Origin: Verticillium longisporum
Lineage: Eukaryota; Ascomycota; Sordariomycetes; Glomerellales; Plectosphaerellaceae
Direction of reading: 5' to 3'
Assembly (NCBI GenBank): GCA_019188255.1
Contig: JAETXT010000002.1
Location: forward strand, 4,092,001-4,156,000
DNA length: 64,000 bases
Made by a program: the position numbers and the translations under genes. Position 1 is the stretch's first letter, and each line of letters begins with the position of its first letter. The notes under the pieces were generated by a model, which did not search any database, was not told where the DNA came from, and was given only the letters and a program-made list of their open reading frames with translations. This document shows positions 25,103 through 36,896 of this stretch, one piece after another.

Positions 25103-25994
25103 CGTGCGTATGGAGAGGGTGTCTGGCAATGCAGGTGAGGAGAGAAGTCGAGGGCAGGCTGATGATCCAAGACGACCCAGGAGGCCGGGACGAGTTCTCC
25201 TTTTAAGGCCAGGAGATGACTCGGTTCAGATGCTTGCTCGGAGTTCCGAACGTTGGGCTGAGGTCGAGGGTCTCCGGCTAAAGGTCAATGACAGGCCATC
25301 ATGGGACTTGGACCCAGGACAGAACCATAGCCGGGGAAACGAGTCCCAGAGATGGAGGAGCGCGGAGAAGAGACTGAAGCTGGGGTAAACTCCACGCGAG
25401 CACAACGTGATGAAGTTGTCCCAGAAGTCCATAGCGGGGAGCGAATGGGGAGACCGGGCGGGCGCCGCCCGCACCGACTGAGTCAAGGATCGGGCCCGGG
25501 CTCGAGGAGATTGTCCTTTCGGCTTCCCTTAAAGAGTGGCTCGGCCAATCAAAGATGTTCGGGGGATTCAAAACGAAGCCCCGAAGCAGCCCATGCACAG
25601 AGCAATTCTTGTCGGGGCATCTAAAAGCTTGCCCCTAGCGTGTCTTGGCTATTCGACGAGGCTGTCGCGTGGGGTTCGGGGGACATCTTCACTTGCCCCG
25701 ACAGCGACAACACGAGGGGTTACCTTGGGTCACAGTTCCAACGTCCCAGATACTGTCCCTACCACAAATCTTTACCTGGAGAGCACAGGGATGCCCCAAA
25801 GAGGATCACCGAAGATGTATACTTGTGGAGCGCAATGCGGCCTGGGGCTCTTTCGGCCAGACGCGCTGCTAGTCGCGTCGGCTGTCGGATGATGGATCGG
25901 CGAGGGTCGTGGTATTTAGGGAGCAACAGTTCTCGCTGAAGCTGTCGTTCTCTGGCTCACCATCCTCCTTTTGCTTCTGAAAAAGTCTTCCAAC
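25103..25994. promoter_or_regulatory. Divergent promoter region, MFS transporter / GH5
   Basis: An 892-bp head-to-head intergenic region between a sugar transporter (-) and a glycosidase (+). Co-regulation is possible but is inference from geometry only. No other gene is seen. Confidence 0.35.
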
Positions 25995-27677
25995 ATGGCT
26001 TCCGGCATCCTCAGAACGTCCGGCAAGGACATTGTCGACGCAAATGGCAACACCGTGTTGCTGCGATGAGTGAGTCCAGCTCTGGGTGCTACTCATCAAG
26101 TTCCTGCTAACGCCAATGGCACAGACAACGCTAGGTGGTTGGATGCTCATGGAGAACTTTATCAACGGCTTCCCTGGCCGGGAGAATCAGATCCGCGCTG
26201 CTCTCCTCAAGGTTCTCGGCAAAGAGAAGTACGACTTCTTCTTCGACAAGTTCCTTGAATACTTCTTCACCGAGAAGGACGCCGAATTCCTTTCTTCGCT
26301 TGGCTTCAACTGCCTTCGCCTGTCCTTCAACTACCGTCACTTCGAGGACGATATGAACCCCATGGTGATTAAAGTGGAGGGCTTCAAGCACTTGGACAGA
26401 GCCATTCAGCTTTGCGCCAAGTACGGCATCTACACAATCCTGGACCTCCACTCGGCCCCAGGAGGCCAGAACCAAGACTGGCACTGCGACAACCCAACAG
26501 GCTACGCAGCCTTCTGGGACCACAAGCACTTCCAGGACCGGGTCATCAACTTGTGGAAGGTTATCGCTGCGCGCTACAAGAGCAACCCTTGGGTCGCCGG
26601 CTTCAACCCTCTCAATGAGCCCGCCGACGAGCAGTGGACGCGTCTGCTGTCATTCTACGACCGCATCGTGCCTGCCATCCGCGAGATTGATCCCGAACAC
26701 ATCCTCTTCCTCGAAGGTAACAGATTTAGTATAGACTTTTCTGGCTTTACCGGTGTGTTCCCGAACTCGGTTTACGCCATTCACGACTACTGCGGGTTTG
26801 GCTTCCCGAACCGTATTGGACGCTACCAGGAAAAGCCCGAGCAGGATGCGTACATTCGACAGATGTATGATCGCAAGGCGGCTTTCATGAAGGAGCACAA
26901 TGTGCCCGTGTGGAATGGCGAGTTTGGTCCCATTTACGAACGCGAGGATTTCAATCCCGAATGGGAGACGCATAACAATGAGCGCTACAACATGCTCGAC
27001 CGCCAGATGGCCATTTACCCCTCCGAAAGCATCGGTATGTTACATTCCAACAACAACGGAAGGAACAACACGGCTAACAGCTCACAGCATGGTCCATCTG
27101 GTGTTACAAAGACATCAACGTCATGGGCCTTGCCTACCTCTCTCCTGAGTCGCCTTGGCTCAAGCTCCTCGCCCCCATGATCAAGAAGAAGCGCGACTTG
27201 GCCGTGGACAGCTGGGCCTATGACGACGCCCACCTTCAGGACGGCCTCTTTGGGCCCCTGCACAAGTGGTTCGAGGACAACGTGCCGGCGCAATACAGCA
27301 AGAAGTACCCTTGGCAGTGGCGCATGCACATGCACGTGTTCCGCGGCATTCGCGGTATCACCATGGCAGAGTACATGGTCCAGGAGTGGGCCGACTACTT
27401 CAAGGACAGGACGTTTGAGGAGCTGGATGCTCTGGCGGCGAGCTGGAAAATCGAGAACTGCCTGCAGAGGGAGAGGCTCAACGAATTGCTCAAGCTGTAC
27501 GCGCCCATGACGTCGGGGGACAAGAGGCTCGAGGGCAAAGTGATTCAGCCGTCGGTGGAGGAGAGGACAAAGGCTAAGGAGACAACATCTGGGGTGGGCG
27601 TGTTTGAGCTGGCGCCGGATGAGAAGAGGAAGAGGATTGAGAAGGTAGAGGTGACGCCCGTGCCAGTGGCTGCGTGA
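25995..27677 (+). CDS. Intracellular GH5 glycosidase, exon 1 ends in an in-frame TGA
   Basis: Retaining beta-glycosidase of family 5, probably a beta-glucosidase or glucan exo-beta-glucosidase acting inside the cell, since no signal peptide is present. Exons 25995-26069, 26125-27034 and 27088-27677 total 525 codons. The acid/base Glu is in GFNPLNEPAD and the nucleophile Glu in VWNGEFGP. The fold also shows LGGWMLMENF, NYRHFEDDMNP and LDLHSAPGGQNQDWHC. Exon 1 encodes the conserved lead-in ILRTSGKDIVDANGNTVLLR, but its last codon, exactly before the GTGAGT donor, is TGA (26067-26069) where the family has Gly. Either the gene is nonsense-mutated, the base is wrong, or translation starts at ATG 26116, which would drop the conserved lead-in. 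The rest is intact. Confidence 0.82.
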
Positions 27678-27956
27678 ACTGGGTTTATGCATGATATCTA
27701 GATGAATGATTCTCAACACGAAGGCTGTTTTCATGCGGTGTCAGGAACCGCCAACACTGTCTACAACCGAACTAACATGTAGCACCTATACAAGCACTTG
27801 CACACCATCCTTCTGAAAGCGAGTTCGCATCGTGAAGAAGCTACTGTGTTATACAAATGATTAGCATACCGATGGAGGCTGGCGATTGTAGAAGCTGAGA
27901 GACTCGAGTTCATAGTATGATGAGACGTGCCACTGCATTGTATTATCACAGGCTCA

Positions 27957-30148
27957 TTAATCGTCCCTCTGCCTGCGACAGGATTCTTCCAGTTTCTCCA
28001 AGACTCCCAGATGCCACGCAAACTCCTTGACACTTCCACTGAACCGACGCAGATTCCGCCCACCGACAACAATGGCACGCTCAATCTCTGCCGGCAGAAT
28101 ATCGCAAAACACACGACACATCGTCGCCACTCTCAAGATGATGACCATCGTAAACGTTCTGCACAGTCAGCATCGCAGATCAAGGCCATAAGACGGGCGC
28201 AGACCACTTACACCATGCCCGCGGCGAAGAGCCCCGTCACGCTGTTGGTGGGGTCCACGTCAAAGACATGGATGAACCCTTTGCACCCAAGCAGACACAG
28301 TCGGCACCGCTCCAGCACAGCCTCGCGGCACGGATGCGTCGCAAAGTGACTGACGTTGAGGAGGACGTACTCGATGAACGGCCGGTGGATGATGTACTGC
28401 CCCGCATAGTACCGCCCCTCGAGCCGCAGCACGTTCCACGGGTTGTTGCCGAGCTCCTCGACGGACGGGAAGCCCGGTGTGGCGGGCGACCCTGTGGGCT
28501 TGCGTGGCCTGCTGGTGAGGAGGAAGTCGGGGAGGTTCCGGTAGATGGCGCCGTGGAAGGACCAGAGGTCCTCCGTGATGCGGAGGAGCCAGTTGGCGTA
28601 GTTGGCGCGCGTCATGCGGAACTGGTCCTTGCTGTCGTAGACGACGCTGTTGACGCGGTTGAGGAAGCGGCGGATGGCGGCGTTGGTGCTGATCTGGAAG
28701 GCGACGAGTTCCTCGGTGCGGTCGAGGGATGACGAGGCGGGGCTGATGGCCGTCGCGGCGCGGGGGGAGAGATGCTGGGCTGTGGAGGAACTGGCAGGTC
28801 GGCGGGCGCGAGACGGCGCTTCTTGAACGGGATAGGGAACGACGTCTTCGTAGCGGGCGATGCCTGAAGGGAGGGTGATGGAGACTTCTGATATGAAATC
28901 GCCTTCGTAGATGAACGCGACCCAGTAGAGACGGCGGAAGGACTCGGAGAAGACGCCAGTCTCTGTGGTATCGGCGGTGACCCGTTTGGCGAGGGCCTCG
29001 CACTTGACAGCTGTGGCGTGCGCCCAATGGAAGGAGTCTGATACTCGTCCCATTGCGCCCGTATATAAGCTGGTGGGAAGGGATATCAGCCAGACGGTCT
29101 CGTCAGTCCGCTGGGGAAAATCTCACCTCGCGAGCATGGTGCACTGCGCCGCCTCGAGGGTCAAGTCGGATGAAACATAGCCAAGAAGAAGCTTGGCTTT
29201 CCGCCAAAGTCTATCGTCCAAAGATGAATGGTCTTGTGAAGGCAGTGGTGTGTCAGTGCTGCTTCCTGCGAGGCGTATTCGACACCTCCCATCATGTACC
29301 AAGGAGCCGAAGGACAGCACGAGCAGTACCAGGCAGTGAAGTGCAGGCGCGATATCGTCTTGATCGTCATTTGAGCTCTCGAAAGACACGATAGCATCAA
29401 AGAGACGTTGAACGTAGTCTAATGATAGTAACGGAAAGAAAATATTAACTTCGTCAAAGTATGTCTGGATGAGTTCGCGGTAGTATTCCATAGCACTAGA
29501 AGAAGCGAAATCCTGCTTATTGAAGAGCCTCCAGGATTCCGGCGGGCACAGGCTCGGCGCCGCATGCGCGTCCTGGGTGAAGAAGATGTCTGTAGCCTCT
29601 GTCGATTGCATATCACCCGAGGCCGGCTTTGGTGGTGGAGCTAAATGTGTCTGAGATAGTAGCTGCTGGACGATGGGCCATTCCAAGACGTGATTCGCAT
29701 TGGCGGTATGTGACAACGGGATAGGAATCTGCTGGTCAGTTTCTGGAACATCTGTGCTCATGGCATCGCCGTGGTGATCCCCGAGGTGAGAGGAAGAGGT
29801 TGCTCCTCCGAGCTGTTCAGCAGGGTCTGGCTGAACGGGCGGCCGTGGAGGATGTGGGGATGTTGTCGCAGGTTGACTGAAGACCGGGGAGGAGAACAAC
29901 CGATCTTCGAGCATTTGAATACGCTCCAGCATGATGCGAGTATTGTGATCGATGCGTGGCTCGTTCGAATCCTTGTACACACAGTCAACGTTCTGAGCCA
30001 TGCATAGACTACATTTTGGTTTCGCCGCATCGCACCGCGTCTTGCGGGCTCGGCAGTTGGTGCATGCTTGCCAGACGCGGCGCCGATTCGGGAAGTAATT
30101 TGCGGCCGAGAATGAGGATGATGTCGGCGGGGGGTTGCCTGTGTCCAT
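27957..30148 (-). CDS. Zn2Cys6 transcription factor with fungal_trans domain
   Basis: Nuclear regulator. Exons 30148-29127, 29069-28212 and 28158-27957 give 693 aa. The zinc cluster near residues 27-54 is C-x2-C-x6-C-x5-C-x2-C-x6-C: CTNCRARKTRCDAAKPKCSL and then CMAQNVDCVY. A short linker and coiled-coil segment with MLERIQMLEDRLF follows, then the fungal-specific regulatory domain from about residue 225 (FFPLLSLDYVQRLFDAI) to the C-terminus, including LYTGAMGR and ESFRRLYWVAFIYEGD. The ATG at 30148 is the first in frame. The gene lies tail-to-tail with the GH5 glycosidase and in tandem with the DUF6594 gene. The target pathway is unknown; the sugar and polysaccharide genes nearby make a carbohydrate role thinkable but unproven. 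Confidence 0.92.
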
Positions 30149-30370
30149 GGCCGTCTTGGGTCGTGGAGTCGTGAGTAACAAACAGCAAGGGCCCGGTGTG
30201 AGGGGTGGGACTTAGTGGGACGTTGGATTAAGATGTGCACTCGATCCACTAAATCCGGCCCCACTCGGCCCTCGATACCTTCGGCACTGGTCGGCGGCTC
30301 AGGCACGGACGCGAGAGAAATCAGTTGCTTGAAGATACCTATCTATCGTCCAAGTAGCCAGTACGTTGCC

Positions 30371-31555
30371 TCACGCATTAGATTGCCCAATCTGCAGGAA
30401 AACAACCATCACCGCCAAATAACTGAGGGAGACGTAGATTAGCCAATTTACCTGGTGACTAATATCCGGGTTAAAACTCACCCTGCTGTTGCTGCCAAGT
30501 TGGTCGATGCCGACCCGATCGCTGCAATGGCCAGAAACACGGACCAGGCCAAAGAAAAGCATGTGATTACAATCAGCTTCGACAGCCTGCCGCCCAAAGT
30601 GTGCATGATCCACATTGGTGCGAGAAACATGGCAATCGTTGCAAAAAGAGAAGCAATTAGTGCGATCTTCTCAATGCTTTCGTCGCTGTACCGATAATAC
30701 GTCGACTGTTCTTGGCAACCAAGGTCCTCTGCCGGCGCCTTTTTGAAGAGATGTAGTCTTTTTCTTGTCGGATAAATGACTTTGTGTTCAAAAAACCGCC
30801 GCATCGGTGACCTTTCTGCACTAAGCCCCATTAAATCATCTCCGTGTTTTATGAAATCCTGCTCATCTTCCATTACTGCCCCCTTGTTGTTATAGAACCA
30901 ATTTTCGATATTCTCTCTGGTCCATCGGGACGCTTTCGGCTTCGAGTGGAGCTTGTAGTAGCGCAAGAGCAGCTTGTCTAGGCTCATGATTAGCTGCGAG
31001 GTCTGTTGACGTTCCGTATGGTGCTTACCATATACCATGAGCTTTGAAGTCATCATCTCCGTCAAGCGCTTGCGCTCGGGTAGCTCGTCGCGAAAGGTGC
31101 CATTGTTAATATGTCTCGGCACAGCATCATTGCCGTGCGTTTGTCGGCACCAGGCTTGGTCTTCTTCAGAGAACCCTCCTGGTGGGACCTCAACAACCAC
31201 CTCTGGGCGCCTGCCCACTAGCATCACATGCTGTAAGCTGAATCTGGCATCCATATTGTCGAGCTTTTCTTCATAGTTTGCTAACTCATCTTGGAGGCTG
31301 AGAATGGATAACGTGTGTAGCTTGTCAAACCGTCTGACTGTGAGAAACTCGGGATCTGATGCAACAAACGAAACCAGGCCGTGTTTTCCGACAAACTTCC
31401 TGCTCAGGTTACCAAATCTATCCATACAGGATATTAGGGCATCTGAGGGTGTGTACTCACCACGGCTTATCCTTAATATCATCGATGCTCGGGCTCCCGG
31501 CGCTCCTGGCATTCTTTTCCGCGTTGGCCGCTGCGTCTCCTAGGCACTGAGACAT
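30371..31555 (-). CDS. DUF6594 membrane protein
   Basis: Fungal-specific family of unknown function. Exons 31555-31461, 31399-30482 and 30422-30371 give 354 aa. The family pattern is clear after splicing: PWKFVGKHGLVSFVASDPEF, then VRRFDKLHTLSILSLQDEL near residues 50-70, a Lys/Arg-rich middle, and three C-terminal membrane helices (IEKIALIASLFATIAMFLAP, KLIVITCFSLAWSVFLAI, and the last in exon 3, YLAVMVVFLQIG). Without the last intron, translation would stop at the donor and lose the third helix, so I consider this intron real. Members often resemble a CorA-like topology, but no GMN motif is present. It is 222 bp upstream of the Zn2Cys6 gene on the same strand. Confidence 0.85.
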
Positions 31556-32919
31556 CTGCCGAGAGTAGTATGGCGGCTTAAGGTCTGGGAGGTACCTACG
31601 ACGAGTTCTGGCACTGGACGTGTTGGTGGCGGCTGTAGGAGTCTCATATGATGAGATGGGGGCCTAGGTATATAACAGACTGCGAAGGCTGACGTACCAG
31701 CTGTCTATGACTGGGGTCTAGCCTACCGATTGCTGAGCAAAAGATCGGTGAAGATCCTTTCAGCCTGCTCCAACCAATATGTTATACAACAGTTACAATC
31801 ATCATCGGTGAGGTGAGCTACAATTTCTATTAGCCGAGAATCAGACACAATTTACAGTTTCGGAGAAATTACAATCCAGAAGGTCTTTCATTGGTCTTTA
31901 CCGCCTCCTTTTCATGATCGACGAATAATTCTGCGTGAGCTTGATGCCATGTGACGCTACGACTATCGGGCCGTCCGACAAGGCTCGGCGGCATCAATCG
32001 TGTCGCACATGGGCGGCTGATGCCCGAGCCATGTGAAGCCATCGATGATAGAACCCGAACCTCTGCCATAAGTCGATACTCAGTCTGCCTTGTGTTCAAA
32101 GCAATGATGCTCCTTCCGCGTTTCTAAATCCCCCTCTGGCGAAGCTAGCAGCTACTAAACGTACGTAAGTTCAAGCACCCGACGTCTCTTCGGGCCACTA
32201 CATAAACGTCGCCAAACGGAATCCGGCGCTTCGATCGATGCCGAGGCGTGAAATAGGAACAGAGGAACCTGCGAATGACGGAGGGCACGAAGACAAGGTC
32301 AAGACGCCTCCCAAGGAACCTCAACCACCGCCCAAGAACAATGCAGGTCGTCTCTGAGACGTAGAAGGAAGACTCGAGGGGCCGCAGTGGCAGTCCGAAG
32401 TCGTACGTTCCAAAGCCTGAATTTGCAGAGGGAAAAGATTGACGAGTTGCGCAGGCTACGAGTACACCGCTGCAAGCCCCTCCGATCCACAAGGCAGACA
32501 AAGCCTCACTGTTCCAGTTGGTACAACCTGAGCAGCCAATGGGAGCGGCTTCCGAGATGTCTGATACGCCAGAAGTTGCGCGGGAAGATACTACGGAGTC
32601 CATTTCTGTGTAAGGAGAGAATCGGCTGCAGGCTTTCAGTCACGTAAAGACACGAGCGGTGGAAACAAGTGATACCAAATTGCTTCTCAGATACGAGGAC
32701 CTATGGGATAACTGGCTGGTGGGGCAGGCAGGGCGTTTGGGGCAGACGAACCGGCAGAGGAACGTTTCATTTCTTGGGATCAATGGAGTTTGTCCTAAGT
32801 CACGGGTGCTCGGAACAACTTGACGAATGGCCTAGCTTTCTATGAGGTTTTGACAACGGCGCATAAGCTACAGCACAATATAGCGTGAACTTCCTGTTTC
32901 CAGAATCTCCCAAAGACGC
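31556..32919. other. Intergenic region
   Basis: Upstream of the DUF6594 gene and 3' flank of the cellulase. Open frames of up to about 150 codons show no family features. Slightly lower GC than its neighbours by eye. Nothing supported. Confidence 0.45.
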
Positions 32920-35110
32920 TTAACACTCGTCCGTCGGGTCGAGCGTGTAGGTGACCGAGTTGCCCGCCACACGGGGGTAGAACTCAAAGGTGAACTTGAC
33001 GGCCTTGTTCAGCTCCAGCACGGCAGCGATGGCCGACGTGCGCAGAATGACATTGCTGCCCTCCCAGAAGTAGTGGCTATTGAACGTCTGTGTCACTCAT
33101 TAGCAAACAAGCTCGTATGTCGGGCATTTCGGGAACTTACCAGGCGTCCACGTTGCAGAGGTCCGAGCCACTGAGTCCAGTCATCGAACAGGATGGTGCC
33201 GTCGGTAGCCTCAGCACGCACAGCGGCAAGCACGGGTACGCCCTTCCACTGGATGGGAATCTGGAGGTCCTGGCCCGGAGTGGCTTTGGGCTCGGTGACG
33301 AGAACAGGGGTGTCCCACTGGACAACCTCAATGTTGGAGTGGGCGCCGGCCGAGAAGGTCAAAGTAAGGTTGGCCTTGCTGCCGGGAGTCACGTTGGGGC
33401 CGAGGTAGTCAGAAAGGAAGCCGGCCTTGAAGGTAATGGCATTGGAGGACACGGTGTAATCGGAACCCGCTGACAAGGCGTCACCAGTCTGGGTTGTGAT
33501 ACCGGTCAGGGTGTTACCGTTGAAGAGCCAGGGAAGCACTTGGTCAGCCACAGCATTGCCGACCTTGTTCCAGAGGTAGGCAGACGACGACTGAGTCGAC
33601 GCGCCGGCATCTTCCGTGCTGTCGGGAAGGGAGCTGCGCTCGCCAGCAACGGCAGCCTCAATGAGAGCGATGGAGACGGGATCGCGCCACACGCCAGTGT
33701 TCCGGTCGAGATGATCCAGACCATTGTCCCAGATGACGAGAGCAACGCCAAGATCGGTAGCAATGCGGGCGAGATGATCAGTCCACTTCCAGCGTGCGGC
33801 AGGCTCCGTGTTGAGGGGCTGGCATCGAACTCGCCGAGGACGAGGGGCACGTTGGAGAAGTTGCCGCGAACAGCCTGGAAGTCGGCGGTCAGAGCAGCGC
33901 GGTCAGCGGCAGAGCCCCAGATGGTCTTGCCCCAGGCACTGAAGATGAAGTCGTAGGGCGAGTAGTAGTGGAACTGAAGGGCCCAAGGGTTCTGAATGTT
34001 GGCGGGGGCCTTGAACCACTGAGTCGTCTTGATAGGGTCGCTGACACCGCCGGCCAGCTGGAGCACACGCTTGGCGTTGTGACCGCCGGCCTCGTTGACG
34101 GCACTGACGAAAAGCTCGTTGAACTTGTTGACGTTGGCGCCATCGACTGCGTTGTCGGCGGGGGCTCGTTAATGGATTCAAACGAAACACGAGAGCTCTT
34201 GCAAGCGAGTTTCTTAGCGATTTGCACCCAGATGGCGCGGAAACGCTGCTGGATAACAGCGAGGTCGCCACTGCGCACGTCGGCCCACTCCCACGAGTCT
34301 TCAGTCTGTCAGCGGAAGCCAGCGAGATGGCGGTGAGCAAGCCACCAAGCCACCAGGAAGAATCAATTCTGAGACGTACCGTGGTGCACGTTGGTGATAA
34401 CATAAAGGTTGCGAGCCAGAGCTTGATCAATGACATCCGAAACGCGCTGCAGCCACACGGGGTCGACAGTCCAGTTGGGCGCGCCACTGGTGAGGTGGGC
34501 GGTGTAGGTAACCGGAATACGGACACTCTTGAAGCCGGCGTCAACGACATGGTCAAAGGTGCCGTCATCAACGGGCGGGTTGTTCCAGGAACCCTCGTTA
34601 GGGATGGCATCGAGCGAGTTGCCCAAGTTCCAGCCGGGGCTGATAGCATCGACGTAATCGGCGGCCGAGATGGACGTGAAGGAGCTGGAGCAGCTACCGG
34701 CGGACGTGGTCGTCGCAGGGGCAGGCGCCGAAGACGTAGTTGTTGGAACCCTGGTGGTGACCGCAGAGGTTGTGCCCGCAGAGGTGGTGGCAGGCCTAGA
34801 AGTGGTTGACGTGGTGGCAGGTCTAGTGCTGGTCGTCGTGCCAGGAGGAGCCGGGGACGTGGTAGTTGTGCCTGGGGGGGCTTGGCCGGGAATGCACTGA
34901 GAGTACCCTGATCATGTTAGCCATCTGCGGTTGAGGCCATTCGCTTTGATGATGCCACTTACACTCGTGGTACGCATTGCAAAAGTAGCCAGAGACGCAG
35001 GTCGTAAGGCCAGTCCAGCCGTTACCACCACACTGGCCATACGCCGTCTGCTGGGCCAGAGCCTGGTTAGACAGCGCCAGGAGCGCGGCGAAACCGATTT
35101 GCGACTTCAT
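32920..35110 (-). CDS. Secreted GH5 endoglucanase with CBM1 and X2 domains, two frame breaks
   Basis: Cleaves beta-1,4-glucan in plant cell walls outside the cell. Exons 35110-34963, 34907-34380, 34298-33141 and 33087-32920 give about 667 aa once two bases are allowed for. Order: signal peptide (MKSQIGFAALLALSNQALAQ); a CBM1 cellulose-binding module with YGQCGGNGWTGLTTCVSGYF, completed by WYSQCIPG after intron 1; a Thr/Pro linker; a GH5 catalytic domain beginning ISPGWNLGNSLDAIPN, with acid/base Glu in SINEPP and nucleophile Glu in LVLGEFDAS; then a C-terminal X2-like (CBM_X2) module with NGNTLTGI, SDYTVSSNAITF and LTLTFSAGAHS. The frame slips by one missing base at the G runs 33815-33818 and 34160-34164 (C on the coding strand), each inside a conserved catalytic region. 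A 7-C run in the linker is in frame. Confidence 0.9.
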
Positions 35111-36468
35111 GATAGCGGCAGTCGAGAGAATGACGTGAAGCGTGAGTGGCCAGCAAAGGTGAACAGCAGCATTCGCTCAATAAATGGCATCGTCGACATG
35201 GCCGCAATGCAGCCCGACAAGCCGTTCGGGTGGCTTGCGCCGGAACCAAAACGGCAGTTTCGAGGTGCCTCATAATGCCCACGATGTCGCCTTCAGTTTC
35301 GGTGGCGAGCATTAATTGGCATCGTTGTGGTGGTCGCTGCGGCTTCCTCCGAGGTCCGCAATAAGGCTAGGCCGGAAGGTCTTGGCCGGGAAGACCGCCC
35401 AAACGGCCACTTTATTTCATCGTCACCCTTCGCCAAGGCATGCAAACGAAATGCATGCGGGGAAACCAAGATTGCAACGACATGGCGGAATGAGGTGTTC
35501 CCCTCAAGGTGGAAAATCTGTGTGGTATCGCTGGTTCCATCACTCCTGATCTAGTACGACCCCCCTTGACGACTTCACGTGGTCGCCCAGGCACCGTACT
35601 TGGTCGGATGGTGCAGGCCGATGCCAGAGTGCAACACAATCAACTTGTCAAAGAAATGCGAGGTCCTCCAAGCTCTTGGCTCCGTAGGTCGAGGGGGCCT
35701 TGATCGGCGCTCGAGCTCCGTTGATCAATCGGCAACAGCCCCGGATCGACAGGGACGACAAGGCGGGCGAGTCTGCTCCGCCAACCCCTTAACAATGTCG
35801 CCTCTGCGCTCCCCGCGACGTCGCCATGAGGATCAGGTGTTGCGCGAGATTGTGTGCCGCGGAGTTAAGGTCGCAGCTGGTCCTGTTATTGCCAAGCACC
35901 CGAACAGGAACTACCTGCAGACTCGAGGCTGTAAGCAGCAGGAGTACCATGAGCACAATACGAAAATGCTAACACGGGGAGGGGCAAGTATGGTAAGATT
36001 GTAGTAATGTTGTACAAGCATAGCTGCGGCATCCTCGGATCTCCTGGAAGGCCGAATATGGTTTGCGCATCGTCGGATATTCCGGTGTGGCCCTAGTCTC
36101 GGAATCCGTAGGGGAATAGCCTCGCGAGTCCTATAGTGTCTCGCGGCACACTTGCCGTACTTTGACAGCGTCCGATGGCGCTGTGCATGCTCCTGCTTTG
36201 TGCGCCTCCCCAGAGGTAGGTCGTCTTATGCATAAGGTATTATGGCACAGATGTGAGGCGGACAACGTCATCGCGGCTCGGCTGCTTCCCAATATCGGCA
36301 TTTTTCCAGCGGATGAAGGGGTGTATAGTTCGTTTGTTCGTTCGTTCGAATGCGAAGCCGAAAAGTCCAGAACTCATTTCGATCGCATCCTGGAGTGGGG
36401 TGTTTCAACCTGTTCGGTTCCTGTTCGCTTGATCGCCTGATCCAGTCATTCTTCCGCAAGCCATTCAA
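35111..36468. other. Cellulase promoter region
   Basis: Upstream of the cellulase and 3' of the MRX7-like gene. No gene is recognised. Carbon-catabolite sites are expected for a cellulase, but short consensus motifs cannot be separated from chance here. Confidence 0.4.
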
Positions 36469-36896
36469 TCATCGCTTTGGCGGATAGTCCTTGACTGTCC
36501 CCTTCCATTGGTCCTTGATCTCTTGCACAAAGTATTGTCGGAACTTGCCCGTGCTCGACTTGACGCTATGATCCTCTTTAAAAAGGTGAGCCTAGGTTCT
36601 CTTTTGCCGAGCAAACAAACGTACCAGTAGCCTCTCCGGGGTACAGCGGTTCATGGGGATTACGGCCGTATTTCCGCTCGTGTACCATCTTGTGAATGCG
36701 ACCAACTCCGCGGTGGAAGCCGGGGCTCTTGAGAATCTGGGCCGTCAGTCGAGATTCGGGACGGGGAGGAGAAATGGCAAACCTGTCGAATGATGATGTC
36801 CTGGTCCAGTTAGCAGATGTCCGGCAATCGTGAGTAGAGATGACCCACCTCAAAAGCGACCAGCGCCCGTGTAAAGAACGCCAGGGGGCCCATCAT
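36469..36896 (-). CDS. Small conserved protein, MRX7-like, with an 18-nt microexon
   Basis: No continuous open frame covers this gene; it appears only after splicing. Exons 36896-36849 (48 nt), 36800-36783 (18 nt), 36736-36625 (112 nt) and 36575-36469 (107 nt) join in phase to 94 codons plus a stop. Every junction is GT...AG and each intron is 45-50 nt. The product starts MMGPLAFFTRALVAFE, passes through ILKSPGFHRGVGRIHKMVHE and KYGRNPHEPLYPGEATE, and ends KDYPPKR. This pattern resembles the small fungal mitochondrial proteins related to yeast Mrx7 (MIOREX complex, organised around mitoribosomes). I recall the family rather than having searched for it, so the function is tentative, but the gene itself is well supported by splice phase. 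Confidence 0.75.

Noticed and set aside
30478..30482. Stop codon ending the DUF6594 protein at 30478
   Set aside because: The TGA is part of a GTGAGT donor; splicing to 30422 adds a third membrane helix that completes the family's C-terminal topology.
32145..32603. 152-codon minus-strand frame between the DUF6594 and cellulase genes
   Set aside because: No domain pattern, no signal peptide and several overlapping frames; not supportable.
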